Below are positions 59,401 to 64,000 of a stretch of DNA of 64,000 nucleotides, in pieces (within the stretch, counting starts at the first letter, position 1; each line of letters begins with the position of its first letter). The stretch is taken from the NCBI RefSeq assembly GCF_964204645.1, contig NC_134032.1, forward strand, positions 9,914,275 to 9,978,274. The letters run 5' to 3'. This stretch comes from Tubulanus polymorphus. Lineage: Eukaryota > Nemertea > Palaeonemertea > Tubulaniformes > Tubulanidae. The notes below the pieces were generated by a model. The model saw only the letters and a program-made list of their open reading frames with translations. It did not search any database and was not told where the DNA came from. Both the position numbers and the translations under genes were made by a program.

Positions 59401-61649
59401 GCCGCCGCCGCGGACACGTCGCGGGAAGACGAATTCGCGATGAATTCGTCGGGTATTAATTCCTCAGGTTTCAACGCCGATGTATCGACTAGTTCGTCGT
59501 GTCGTCGTGACAGCGATTCGAACGGCGTCGCCCTGGCGACGTCGATGGAGAATTTCGTTTTACAGGACGTGCCAAAGTCGAAGAAAACGCAGTCGAAGCA
59601 GACGGATTTCGATCGGGACAACGAAGACAGTTCGGTCTTTGCAGGATCTGCGATGGCATTAGCCGAAACCGCACTGTCGTCGTCGGCGACGGCGGCTATT
59701 GAAATTCCGGACGGCGGTCGCGATAACGACGGCGATGAGTTAACGCTAAAAACCGGAAGCGTCGAAAGCGGCATCGCCGAAATGGAAGGAGAAACGGAAC
59801 GGACGAACGCAGTTGTTTCAGAGCGGATCGGTAATATCACGTACTTCCAGTACGACGACAAGGCAGACGATGCGACTAAGCAGACGTCGGTTTCGGCGGC
59901 GACGGAAGATTCGGAATTAGGCTCGCCGTCTGCGACAGCCGAACCGACGCAGATAACGGGCGCCGCGAATCGCAATAAAGGATTTACCGGCAGCGCGTTG
60001 TCGTCGATTTCGCCGAAGGTGTCGAGTTTCGCCGGCAGTTTCGTCGATTTCTCGAGTGGTTTGTTTTCGAAGGTCGAACGCGACGAAGTGAAGGATATCA
60101 CCGAGGTCGAACAGATGAACATGGCTCTTAATGAGGGCGAAACTTCGGGTAGGTGATTTTATTCATCGATTTACACCCAGAGAATTTTCAGCATGGCCAC
60201 TTACTTGGAAATCGGGGAAAAGTCAGGGAAATTTCTTTCCTTTAAAAGAATCGGGGGGAAAAGTCAGGGAAACTGGTAATAACCCGTAGCTGCAGCAACT
60301 GGTTGTAACTACATGTAATAGCAACCCAAAAAATTGTTAAAGGTTGATAGTGGTTAGGTATGTCAGTGTTTTTGGGGAGGGGTGCTGTAGGGTGTTCAGG
60401 GACGGGGTGAAAAATGTATGGTACTAGTGTAAAAGGGGGTCAGAGCTGTAGGGTGTTCAGGGTAGGGGGCGATAGTTGTTTGGTGCTAGGGTAAAAGGGG
60501 GCCAGAGTTTAAGGGGTGAGTGCTGTAGGGTGTTCAGGGTAGGGGGGGATAGTTGTATGGTGCTAGGGTAAAAGGGGGCAGAGTTAAAGGGGTGAGTGCT
60601 GTAGGGTGTTCAGGGTAGGGGGGATAGTTGTATGGTGCTAGGGTAAAAGGGGGGCAGAGTTTAAGGGGTGAGTGCTGTAGGGTGTTCAGGGTAGGGGGGG
60701 ATAGTTGTATGGTGCTAGGGTAAAAGGGGGGCAGAGTTAAAGGGGTGAGTGCTGTAGGGTGTTCAGGGAAGGGGGCGAGTTTAAGGGTGCTAGTGTATAG
60801 GGGTGCCATCAGGTAGTTATTCAAGTGACCATTTGTGACCTATAGCAAGCAACCAGAAGTAACTGAATATTTTGAAATATTTCTTCCCATTTACAGGAAA
60901 CACAACCTGGTATCACCGGCCGTTGAGCCTCGTATCGGATACGGTATCGGCCGGCGTGAACGCCGTATCGTCGGCCGCGTCGTCTGCTGCGTCCGTCGCG
61001 TCAAACGCCGCGTCGTCGGCGGCGACGAAGGCGTCGAACGTGATGGGTGCGTCGATGGACCGCGACGATTCGGCGCCGACTTCGACGACGAAGCGGACCG
61101 TTGAATTAGAAGTGGAGAGCATCGTGAAATTGGAGGATAAACCGGAACTATTCCAGTCTATCGACGGTAGGTATTTGAAACAAACATGGCTACCGCCTTG
61201 ATACCTCCTACGACATATTCAAAATCAAATTCCCCTTCATAAATACTTTCATGGAAGATGGGTACCTTCATAAATTCAACTACAACATCGATCAAATCAC
61301 CCTTAGACCCCTTCTAGAAAAGAAGGTTTCCTTCATGACATCATATGACATTCCTATGATATCACAAATTACCCCTCAGTCCATTGCATGGGAGATGGCT
61401 AGCTTCATAAGTTGCCCAATGACATCATCCATATTAGTTCAGTTATCAGTGAATGCAATTGTCCGTTGGTAATAACTAGACTTTGATAGTCAAGGGGTAA
61501 TTTGTGGAGGTATATGTATTCCCACGTTTACAGTATAATCTGGTGGCGAATGGAGAAACCACAGATTTAGGCTACACTTTTAGTTTTATATTTATGAATT
61601 GTTGAATATGATATGTTTTCAGTGATGCTAAACAAAACTTCAAACGGAG
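22928..61649 (+). CDS. OXR1: Oxidation resistance protein 1 / NCOA7-type LysM protein, 3' incomplete
   Basis: Exons, phase-checked: 22928-22992, optional 29326-29358, 34059-34201, 52163-52380, 53153-53263, 56508-56708, 57347-57528, 59196-60148, 60897-61166, 61623-61649; the gene continues past the window. An alternative first exon is 48341-48596. OXR1/NCOA7 proteins protect against oxidative damage and, through the TLDc domain, bind V-ATPase. Order of parts: short basic N-terminus (MATERKKSFKDKAKEKL), conserved MNPLAWDNLSTDIRNLI segment, His/Asn linker, LysM (VDYEVKSTDTLAKIAALF...ILYIP), Pro/Ser linker, GRAM-like domain (GVLLVTPNAIMFDPNVSDPLVIE), about 318 mostly disordered acidic residues, and an Ala/Ser-rich segment. 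The GRAM-like block with LysM identifies the family. The start at 22928 has a good context (AAAATGG). The animal OXR1/NCOA7 pair split is vertebrate-specific, so either vertebrate name could apply. Confidence 0.88.
23650..24175 (+). repeat. Minisatellite, about 62-71 bp period, about 8 units
   Basis: Repeats built on GGATTCATGTATTTGAATCC, TGGTGGTAGCAGTCAGTC and TTTCACTGGTCTCACATCA, with start points near 23701, 23772, 23835, 23901, 23963, 24028 and 24092. Each unit contains a near palindrome GGATTCA...TGAATCC. A second, shorter array of the same unit is at 44262-44490. Confidence 0.8.
25381..25429 (+). repeat. (ATT)n microsatellite
   Basis: About 16 uninterrupted ATT triplets in the first OXR1 intron. 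Confidence 0.95.
25866..26290 (+). repeat. 41-bp minisatellite, about 10 units
   Basis: Unit TTTGGTTCTATAGCCAATCT plus AACAACTTAGGACCAGGTCA; starts at 25941 and 25982 give the 41-bp step. Degenerate single copies of the same sentence (ACCAGTCTTAAG...TTCTATAACCAATC) are scattered through the window, for example near 1055, 15440, 36400, 56960 and 63070. Confidence 0.8.
27842..28640 (+). repeat. 61-bp minisatellite, about 12-13 units, partly dimeric
   Basis: GGTCATTTTGTTGGCTGGTC recurs at 27958, 28019, 28081, 28142, 28203, 28264, 28325, 28386, 28447, 28509 and 28570, a 61-62 bp step. Units alternate in places between AGTCCACTGG and AGTTCATTGG and between GTGTGTCC and GTGCGTCC, giving an about 122-bp higher-order repeat. 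Confidence 0.9.
28946..29220 (-). mobile_element. CCCTTTCAGTGC MITE, nearly full length, reverse
   Basis: The reverse orientation copy runs from GTGCTGACTAATTGAT to CGCACTGAAAGGGTAA. It contains the AATTTGAAAATTTTTGAAAA, ACCACTATAGTGCGTCTACA and ACACCGCACTGCCGTG blocks of the family. The left terminal TIR is degraded. Confidence 0.6.
29326..29358 (+). CDS. OXR1: Candidate 33-nt microexon of the OXR1-type gene
   Basis: Flanked by an acceptor (TTTACAG) and a perfect donor (GTAAGT). Inserted between exons 22928-22992 and 34059-34201 it keeps the frame, adding 11 residues (LLWSDDETNDG) and converting the junction from GTK-TKSK to GTKLLWSDDETNDG-TKSK. Length divisible by three with matching phase 2 on both sides is unlikely by chance together with good splice sites. 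Transcript evidence is not available here, so it may be a cassette exon or a chance match. Confidence 0.5.
31140..31640 (+). repeat. About 40-bp array, left arm of an inverted array
   Basis: Units such as GACTCTGGATCCAGTTCCAC plus AGT...GGTTTAATTT recur every 38-44 bp (about 31235, 31275, 31313, 31357, 31397, 31435, 31475). The core CCAGTTCCACAGTT is the reverse complement of the core of the array at 31885-32220. Confidence 0.7.
31885..32220 (-). repeat. GAACTGTGGAACTG array, right arm of an inverted array
   Basis: Repeats of GTCCTGAACTGTGGAACTGC and AGAACT[CG]GTCTAGAAATGTGGA. The unit core AACTGTGGAACTGG is inverted relative to the array at 31140-31640, with about 245 bp between them. Single copies also lie near 16700 and 17140. 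Confidence 0.7.
32570..32690 (+). repeat. Pyrimidine-rich tract
   Basis: About 110 bp of almost pure C/T (CTCTCCTCTCCACCTCTCTC and so on) in an OXR1 intron. Confidence 0.8.
33320..33665 (+). repeat. AACTGCCAG minisatellite, about 25-bp unit
   Basis: Alternating units CCTCAACTGCCAGAGCAATA-AGAAT and CCTCAACTGCCAGGGCTGTG-GGAAA, about 14 in all. An about 90-bp higher-order segment (GACTGCCAGGGCTGTTGGAA...) is duplicated at 33502 and 33604. Confidence 0.85.
35120..35285 (+). repeat. Purine-rich about 27-bp minisatellite
   Basis: Units GAGGGAGAGAATTGAAAGGG-GC/AC-GA repeat about six times; strongly purine-biased on the plus strand. Confidence 0.8.
35419..35452 (+). repeat. (TA)n microsatellite
   Basis: About 16 TA dinucleotides without interruption. 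Confidence 0.95.
35620..35661 (+). repeat. (CAG/AGC)n microsatellite
   Basis: About 13 AGC-type triplets with two imperfect units. It lies in a frame open for about 120 codons but without gene support. Confidence 0.9.
36885..37260 (+). repeat. Degenerate GGTACTGCTGGTGC minisatellite
   Basis: Short 12-15 bp units (TACTGCTGGTA, TGGTGCACTCC, TTGGTACT) repeated for about 370 bp. An about 64-bp higher-order piece (CTCCTGGTACTGATAGTGCC...) is duplicated near 37010 and 37100. Confidence 0.75.
38230..38425 (+). repeat. (ATT)n and (AAT)n tracts
   Basis: ATTATT-rich tract at 38236-38275 and (AAT)n at about 38393-38425, close to each other. Confidence 0.85.
38582..38877 (+). mobile_element. TTAA-flanked piggyBac-like MITE, full length
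   Basis: TTAA at 38582-38585 and 38874-38877 flank a 288-bp element. Ends are CTCTTTCAGTGC and GCACTGAAAGGG. The inside holds two short palindromic segments, ACACCGCAGTGCGGT and ACACCGCACTGCGGTGT, and TAATTAGTAATTAG. The TTAA duplication and CCCT-type ends are the hallmarks of piggyBac-group elements. No coding capacity. Confidence 0.7.
39815..40080 (+). mobile_element. TTAA-flanked piggyBac-like MITE, short left deletion
   Basis: TTAA at 39815-39818 and 40077-40080. CCCTTTCAGCG runs directly into ATAGATTTTGCTAGTACACC, so roughly 30-40 bp with the first palindrome are missing. The rest matches the copies at 38582 and 45532. Confidence 0.7.
40535..40640 (+). repeat. ACACAT/TATA tract at the left edge of the long-arm element
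   Basis: CACATACACATACACATACA changes into TATATA with an ATAATGATATCATAT palindrome at about 40608-40623. The right outer flank of the element also contains ATGATATCATATATGTG. Confidence 0.8.
40640..42398. mobile_element. 1.76 kb element with about 510-bp inverted arms
   Basis: Left arm 40640 to about 41150 and right arm about 41895 to 42398 are inverted copies at roughly 90-95 % identity by eye. Ends read AATAAAGAAGTTTCCAGTTT and its complement; both arms carry GGCGCCATTTTGTGGCGGTC, CCTCGAGG and GATCTGTACCCGC. About 745 bp lie between the arms, with open stretches (41295-41531 and 41685-41966) that I do not recognise. Each arm also keeps an outward-facing open frame of about 63 codons (KGLQNYMIFNLNLCFKNERK in both). 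The arms differ at many positions, so this is an aged element, not a duplicated read. A long-TIR DNA transposon or foldback derivative is likely; no transposase motif is visible. Confidence 0.75.
42765..42905 (+). repeat. 41-bp minisatellite, 3.4 units
   Basis: ATGGGAGTCACC at 42770, 42811, 42852 (ATGGAAGTCACC) and 42893: exact 41-bp step with GAACAGGAGTCACAGCCAGT between. Confidence 0.9.
44262..44490 (+). repeat. Second array of the about 65-bp minisatellite
   Basis: Shares GTCAATCCAGGGTTCATG, TTTGAATCCTGGTGGTAGCA and GTCATGAACTGGCCTCGTC with 23650-24175, 20 kb away. It includes a (CCAG)n tract at 44374-44402. The shared units suggest that a mobile element carries this repeat. Confidence 0.8.
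45532..45828 (+). mobile_element. TTAA-flanked piggyBac-like MITE, best copy
   Basis: TTAA at 45532-45535 and 45825-45828 flank 289 bp. Terminal inverted repeats CCCTTTCAGTGC and GCACTGAAAGGG are perfect. Interior palindromes are ACAGCAGTGCGGTGT and ACACCGCACTGCGGTGT. It shares GATGGCAGCACCTGTCAAAC with the other copies. Confidence 0.75.
46017..46721. mobile_element. Element with inverted arrays of a 16-bp terminal unit
   Basis: The left end has three GGTAAAAATCCCC units (46017-46067), then AATTCTTCAAAGTAGGTAAA. The right end has the inverted equivalent: AAGTAG, ATCTACTTTGAATATT, then five TGGGGATTTTTACC-type units up to 46721. About 530 bp of AT-rich DNA lies between, without coding potential. 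The structure resembles Foldback-type elements, whose ends grow or shrink by repeat-unit changes. Confidence 0.65.
46833..47075 (-). other. Open frame of unknown meaning, minus strand
   Basis: An 80-codon open stretch (PLFEHVCKYQFDIMASTIMC, IGAIDTALRNAAREFHFD) with protein-like composition. I recognise no family, and see no convincing splice sites or continuation. It could be a decayed transposon fragment or chance. Confidence 0.15.
48341..48596 (+). CDS. OXR1: Alternative first exon of the OXR1-type gene
   Basis: An ATG in the context CATTATGG opens 85 codons plus one base, ending at a GTGGGT donor. The leftover G joins in phase with the LysM exon at 52163, the same phase left by exon 34059-34201. 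The exon is GC-rich and CpG-rich like other coding exons here and unlike the surrounding AT-rich DNA. It encodes MGYYEKTSRFVRLQSC, an Ala-rich stretch, then an acidic ENEFGFDEIEKLRHLW segment. This would give an isoform lacking the upstream exons. Vertebrate OXR1 and NCOA7 also use multiple promoters. The GTGGGT donor is not the strongest type. Confidence 0.5.
48608..48930 (+). repeat. Pyrimidine-rich region with internal duplication
   Basis: C/T-rich, with TCTTTTCTCTCCC-TTTATCCCT duplicated near 48727 and 48851. Confidence 0.6.
50133..50171 (+). repeat. (GAAT)n microsatellite
   Basis: About nine GAAT units followed by ATATATTG. Confidence 0.95.
50951..51126 (+). mobile_element. hAT-like MITE copy
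   Basis: CAGGGGCGGATCGAGAGGCC to CCCTGGATCCTTCCCTG; shares CGGCACTTTGATGTCCA and the AATTATCTT and GGGCACT blocks with 8161-8337. About 176 bp, non-coding. Confidence 0.6.
52464..52560 (-). mobile_element. CCCTTTCAGTGC MITE, decayed end
   Basis: AACCTGTTCAGCGTCGACTA, ATTCATACCCTTTTGGAAAT and TTGAAAATTCCACCCCCACC line up with the first 95 bp of the reverse copies at 11271 and 28946. Confidence 0.4.
52845..52915 (+). repeat. ATT / TA-rich tract
   Basis: AATTATTATTATTGAATTATTATAA followed by (TA)n; in the intron splitting LysM. Confidence 0.85.
53450..53835 (+). repeat. About 380-bp polypurine tract
   Basis: GAGAGGGAGAGGGA-type sequence with very few pyrimidines, in the intron 53264-56507 of the OXR1-type gene. 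The coding strand is the purine strand. Confidence 0.85.
55142..55609. mobile_element. MITE-like element with ACATCGACA-type inverted ends
   Basis: Left AAGCTAAGCATACATCGACA-AAGCGACTGGAGACAACTAGTTGC and right, reverse complemented, AAGCCTAGCACACATCGACA-CTGCGATTGGAGACAACTAGTTGCC match over about 48 bp. The interior has several further CACATCGA and AACTAGTTGCTC blocks. No ORF of interest. Confidence 0.65.
56040..56430 (+). repeat. Cluster of the dispersed TGATGTCATAGGGGGATTT motif
   Basis: At least seven copies of GATGATGTCATAGGGGGATT-type sequence in 390 bp (near 56053, 56119, 56215, 56281, 56325, 56353, 56413), separated by GGAAACAGATT. Densest cluster of a motif scattered on both strands through the window. 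Confidence 0.8.
57347..57528 (+). other. OXR1: GRAM-like domain exon of the OXR1-type gene
   Basis: The exon codes for GVVAGVLLVTPNAIMFDPNV followed by SDPLVIEHSADMYGMIAPLD and TVISVAMYHDIAAMKLKSAP. This block is highly characteristic of OXR1 and NCOA7 and fixes the family assignment. Flanking phases are 0 and 2, agreeing with exons 56508-56708 and 59196-60148. Confidence 0.88.
57668..58200 (+). repeat. 41-bp minisatellite, about 13 units
   Basis: AGTTCCAGTTTAGCCATCAT-TGCGACTATGAGTTATCTAGT repeated with a strict 41-bp step (starts 57677, 57718, 57759 ...). Variants at a few positions only (GCGAC/GCCAC/GCAAC, TTTAG/TTCAG). In the intron just after the GRAM-like exon. Confidence 0.95.
58345..58520 (+). 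repeat. Pyrimidine-rich tract
   Basis: About 170 bp strongly biased to C/T on the plus strand. Confidence 0.8.
59196..61166 (+). other. OXR1: Disordered acidic region and Ala/Ser-rich segment of the OXR1-type protein
   Basis: Exon 59196-60148 (about 318 codons) is rich in Ser, Asp, Glu and Ala and has no recognisable fold. It ends with SPKVSSFAGSFVDFSSGLFS. Exon 60897-61166 starts NTTWYHRPLSLVSDTVSAGV and continues with about 35 residues made almost only of Ala, Ser, Val, Asn and Thr in a near 3-4 residue rhythm, suggesting a weakly charged amphipathic helix, then LELEVESIVKLE-like acidic sequence (VELEVESIVKLEDKPELF). The region occupies the variable linker between GRAM and TLDc. Confidence 0.75.
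60360..60795 (+). repeat. G-rich 76-bp minisatellite, about 5.5 units
   Basis: GCTGTAGGGTGTTCAGGG starts at 60384, 60445, 60522, 60598, 60674 and 60751 (mostly 76-77 bp apart). Each unit has several runs of 3-7 G (TAGGGGGGGATAG, AAAAGGGGGGCAG, AAGGGGTGAG). It lies in the intron 60149-60896, whose transcript strand is G-rich. Confidence 0.9.
61623..61649 (+). CDS. OXR1: 27-nt microexon of the OXR1-type gene
   Basis: Acceptor TGTTTTCAG and donor GTGAGT bound a 27-nt exon. It joins exon 60897-61166 in phase 1 and leaves phase 1, adding MLNKTSNG to FQSIDV. In-frame length, good sites and position just after the last long exon support it. It may be alternatively used. The next exon, expected to lead into TLDc, is not found before 64000. 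Confidence 0.5.
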
Positions 61650-64000
61650 GTGAGTAGCAGTATAGGTGGATGATAATGTGACCACATACACAGTTCATAG
61701 TGGACCTATATTACCCCTGTTTGACCCCCTGTTTTGTAATAAGTTGGCTAGTGGACGGAGTAAAGAATTGAACGCTCTTTATTTCCGTCTTGATGCATTT
61801 TACAGTGTCGGCCATCTTGACACTAGATCTAAGGCCCGACTACTCAGTTGCGTGGTTCGCTATTTTTGGACGAAAGATACAGACTATCTGACATTCAGTT
61901 TCCTTTAGTCCACAAATAGACGGCTAACTCTGACAACTGAAGTTCGCCCTGCCAGTTCAAATGGGGAGCTTACCCCTCCTATCCTTATGGGAAGCATGGT
62001 CCTCCAACCCACTGCTACTGCTTCGTGTAGAAATCAAGATACCTTTATCTCCCACTCTCCTTGTAGGGGAAGGAGAGCCATTGACTCTCCCGGCCCTCCA
62101 TACCATTTGGGAGGTCTCGTGGTCTCCTCACTGCAGAGATTTGGGCAGCTGAAAGGGGTTACTAGAGGGGTAAAAATAGGTCCACTGGTGATACTCCTCA
62201 CTCACTTGCCAGAGTGTGTTTCTGGCCGACGGATATTCATAACCAGTGCACTTTCTATTGCAGTGTGATTAATGTTTTTATATACTAGATACCCGTACGG
62301 AAAACATGACTGCTTCCTTAAATCACCCTATGACATCATTCATAACGTCAAATTGATTGTCACCAACTGGCTAGGAGATGAATCTATGATGTCATAGGAG
62401 ATTTGTTAGTGGCCATCTTTTCTCGAGGGACGAAAACTTTAAACCATAGGAAAAATGAACGATATTTTTCATCGTTATTCTAGAGAAATATATATTTAGC
62501 ACTTGTAGAAATTATTGTCTAGTGAAAATAAGTGTTTTTGTCTGGTAGTGAAAAAAATGGTGATAAGATTAGGACGCAGAAGGGGCTGTTTTCCAGCGCC
62601 CCCTGGTGGTGTAGCGCACAGTTGTTCAATGTTTATAGCGATTGAAAATATCTAAAAGTGTTTCTTGTCTTTTTTTTTCCTTCATTTTTCATCATGATTT
62701 TTAAACGTGTGTCACAGAACTAGGTTAGTATAGTCTGTTCTAAAAACAAAACAAAAAACATGGATGTTGTAGTCGACACCTATTGTATCTACAAACAATT
62801 CCTCACGATTTATGGTTTGAAAATAATTTTTTTTTTGCTTTGATATTTCTGCACTGTCATCTCCGATGATATCTTAAAACAGATCTTAGATTTTAAGTCC
62901 AAGTTTGTATTTTAATTCCAAGGTTGTATCTTTGTATCTTATGGTTGAGACTCAAGATAAAGTCAGGCTTATTGCCATTTTGGTTCAGTTCGATATTGAA
63001 AACCTAAGATAAGACCAGACTAAACTGATTTTATCCCATTTCTCCAGTCCGAGCTTGGACCAAGTTCATCAGTTTTAACTAATCTAACTACTTAAGACCT
63101 ATTAAATGATTCAAGGCCACTCTTCAAACTTAAAGCACGGTTCCAAAACTTGGCTTAAATCTTAAGATCCGTTGTAAGTTTTAACGAGAATAGACGATAA
63201 AACCGATCGTAGAGATACGCGTATATAAGCCTTGATTGTGCGACCATCCCCTTTGCTCCACATTTAAGTTAAAAATCTTAGTCCTAAAGCACCTAAGAAG
63301 TCGGCTCAGACCTGTCTCCATTGTGCTGGTTCGTATCATAAATCTAATGTTATGTATAAGTGTTTGATGTAGACACGGTACACACACTCAGCTGGTGTTG
63401 TCACATGTATACGATCCGTGTACTGATATCCAGTTGTAACAGGTGTGCGCGCGCGACAAGTCGCCATGCGAATGTATCATTTCACTCCGCAAGACGAAAA
63501 ATCTATCCAATTCACATCGCGCTTTACGGAAGTAACTATGTTCGCTAGTAATTAGCAGGTAATATTAAAAGTTAACCCTTACTGTCCGAGGGTCTGTCGT
63601 TATAATCATAGTCGGTATTCAAGCGCAATAATGACCTTCAAGAATTAATTTTTTCAAGATCAGTTGTGGGTATGAAACTTGGGCTATTTTGAGTTTAGAC
63701 CGTGGAGCCCTACCTTCCTACTCGCCCCCACATTTTTTATGGCTATCTCCTTAAAAATGACATTGTCAAATTACTCCTATGGCTATGGCTATCTCCATAA
63801 ATTCCCTATGACATTGCTAGATACTGTCTAATTCATTACGAATTCAATAACCAAGGATGTTTGATGATGTCATAGGGTGATTAATAGAGTCGGCTATCTC
63901 TTCTGTATGGTTCTAAGTCCTGTAAAGCAGGGGCTCAATTATTAGGTGATGGAATGAACATGGGGCTTTGAAAGAATTGAACGAATATCTCTCCCCATCA
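61650..64000. other. OXR1 intron to the right edge, no exon found
   Basis: AT-rich, with dispersed TGATGTCAT-type motifs (near 62331, 62389, 63770, 63866), the ACCAGTCTTAAG-type dispersed motif (62990-63170) and a strong CTCF-like site (62594-62612). Open stretches near 61666-62268 lack codon bias, splice partners and family resemblance. Confidence 0.4.
62594..62612 (-). promoter_or_regulatory. CTCF-type core site
   Basis: The reverse complement reads ACACCACCAGGGGGCGCTG and contains CCACCAGGGGGCGC, the consensus core recognised by CTCF in vertebrates and other bilaterians. It lies in a long OXR1 intron. Binding is inferred from motif only. Confidence 0.5.

Noticed and set aside
59256-60122. 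288-codon minus-strand open frame opposite the OXR1 long exon
   Set aside because: Mirror of the Ser/Asp/Glu/Ala-rich coding strand; the plus-strand frame has phase-matched splice sites and the minus frame has none.

Overview
This is a 64 kb window of animal nuclear DNA. The genes are split into many short exons with GT-AG introns of 0.1 to 18 kb, the intergenic and intronic DNA is AT-rich and full of minisatellites, microsatellites and small non-autonomous transposons, and the coding parts are clearly GC-richer than their surroundings. Protein families (Cdt1, an OXR1/NCOA7-type LysM protein, a WDR97/WDR87-type WD-repeat protein) and genome texture fit a marine invertebrate bilaterian (spiralian or invertebrate deuterostome). 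I cannot place it to phylum from sequence alone.

Layout. (1) 1-17.4 kb, plus strand: the 3' part of a large WD40-repeat gene. I can follow 26 consecutive exons (754 to 16513) whose splice phases all agree, giving 1631 codons plus a stop. The 5' end lies outside the window. (2) 18.9-21.2 kb, minus strand: a complete, uninterrupted 753-codon Cdt1 replication-licensing gene, convergent with the WD40 gene. (3) 21.2-22.9 kb: intergenic, head-to-head between Cdt1 and OXR1, with a perfect CRE and a YY1-like site. (4) 22.9 kb to beyond the right edge, plus strand: an OXR1/NCOA7-type gene. An upstream first exon (22928), a candidate 33-nt microexon (29326), a second exon (34059) and an alternative first exon (48341) all join in the correct phase to the LysM exon (52163). 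They are followed by exons for the rest of LysM, a Ser/Pro linker, a GRAM-like domain, a long disordered acidic region, an Ala/Ser-rich segment and a 27-nt microexon (61623). The TLDc domain expected at the C-terminus is not in the window.

The large OXR1 introns are a collection of repeats: tandem arrays with 61-, 41-, about 65-, about 40- and 76-bp periods; a TTAA-flanked piggyBac-like MITE family with nested palindromes; hAT-like MITEs; a 1.76 kb element with about 510-bp inverted arms; an element with iterated 16-bp terminal arrays; and a very abundant dispersed motif resembling a CRE-like plus a YY1-like site. I see no CRISPR, operon, rRNA or convincing tRNA gene.

The three genes have no obvious shared pathway. 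Cdt1 acts in replication licensing, OXR1-type proteins in oxidative-stress protection and V-ATPase regulation, and the WD40 protein is poorly characterised. The main things worth checking are the CXXC-like cysteine cluster at the C-terminus of the WD40 protein, the OXR1 microexons and alternative promoter, the long-inverted-arm element, and the dispersed CRE/YY1-like motif.
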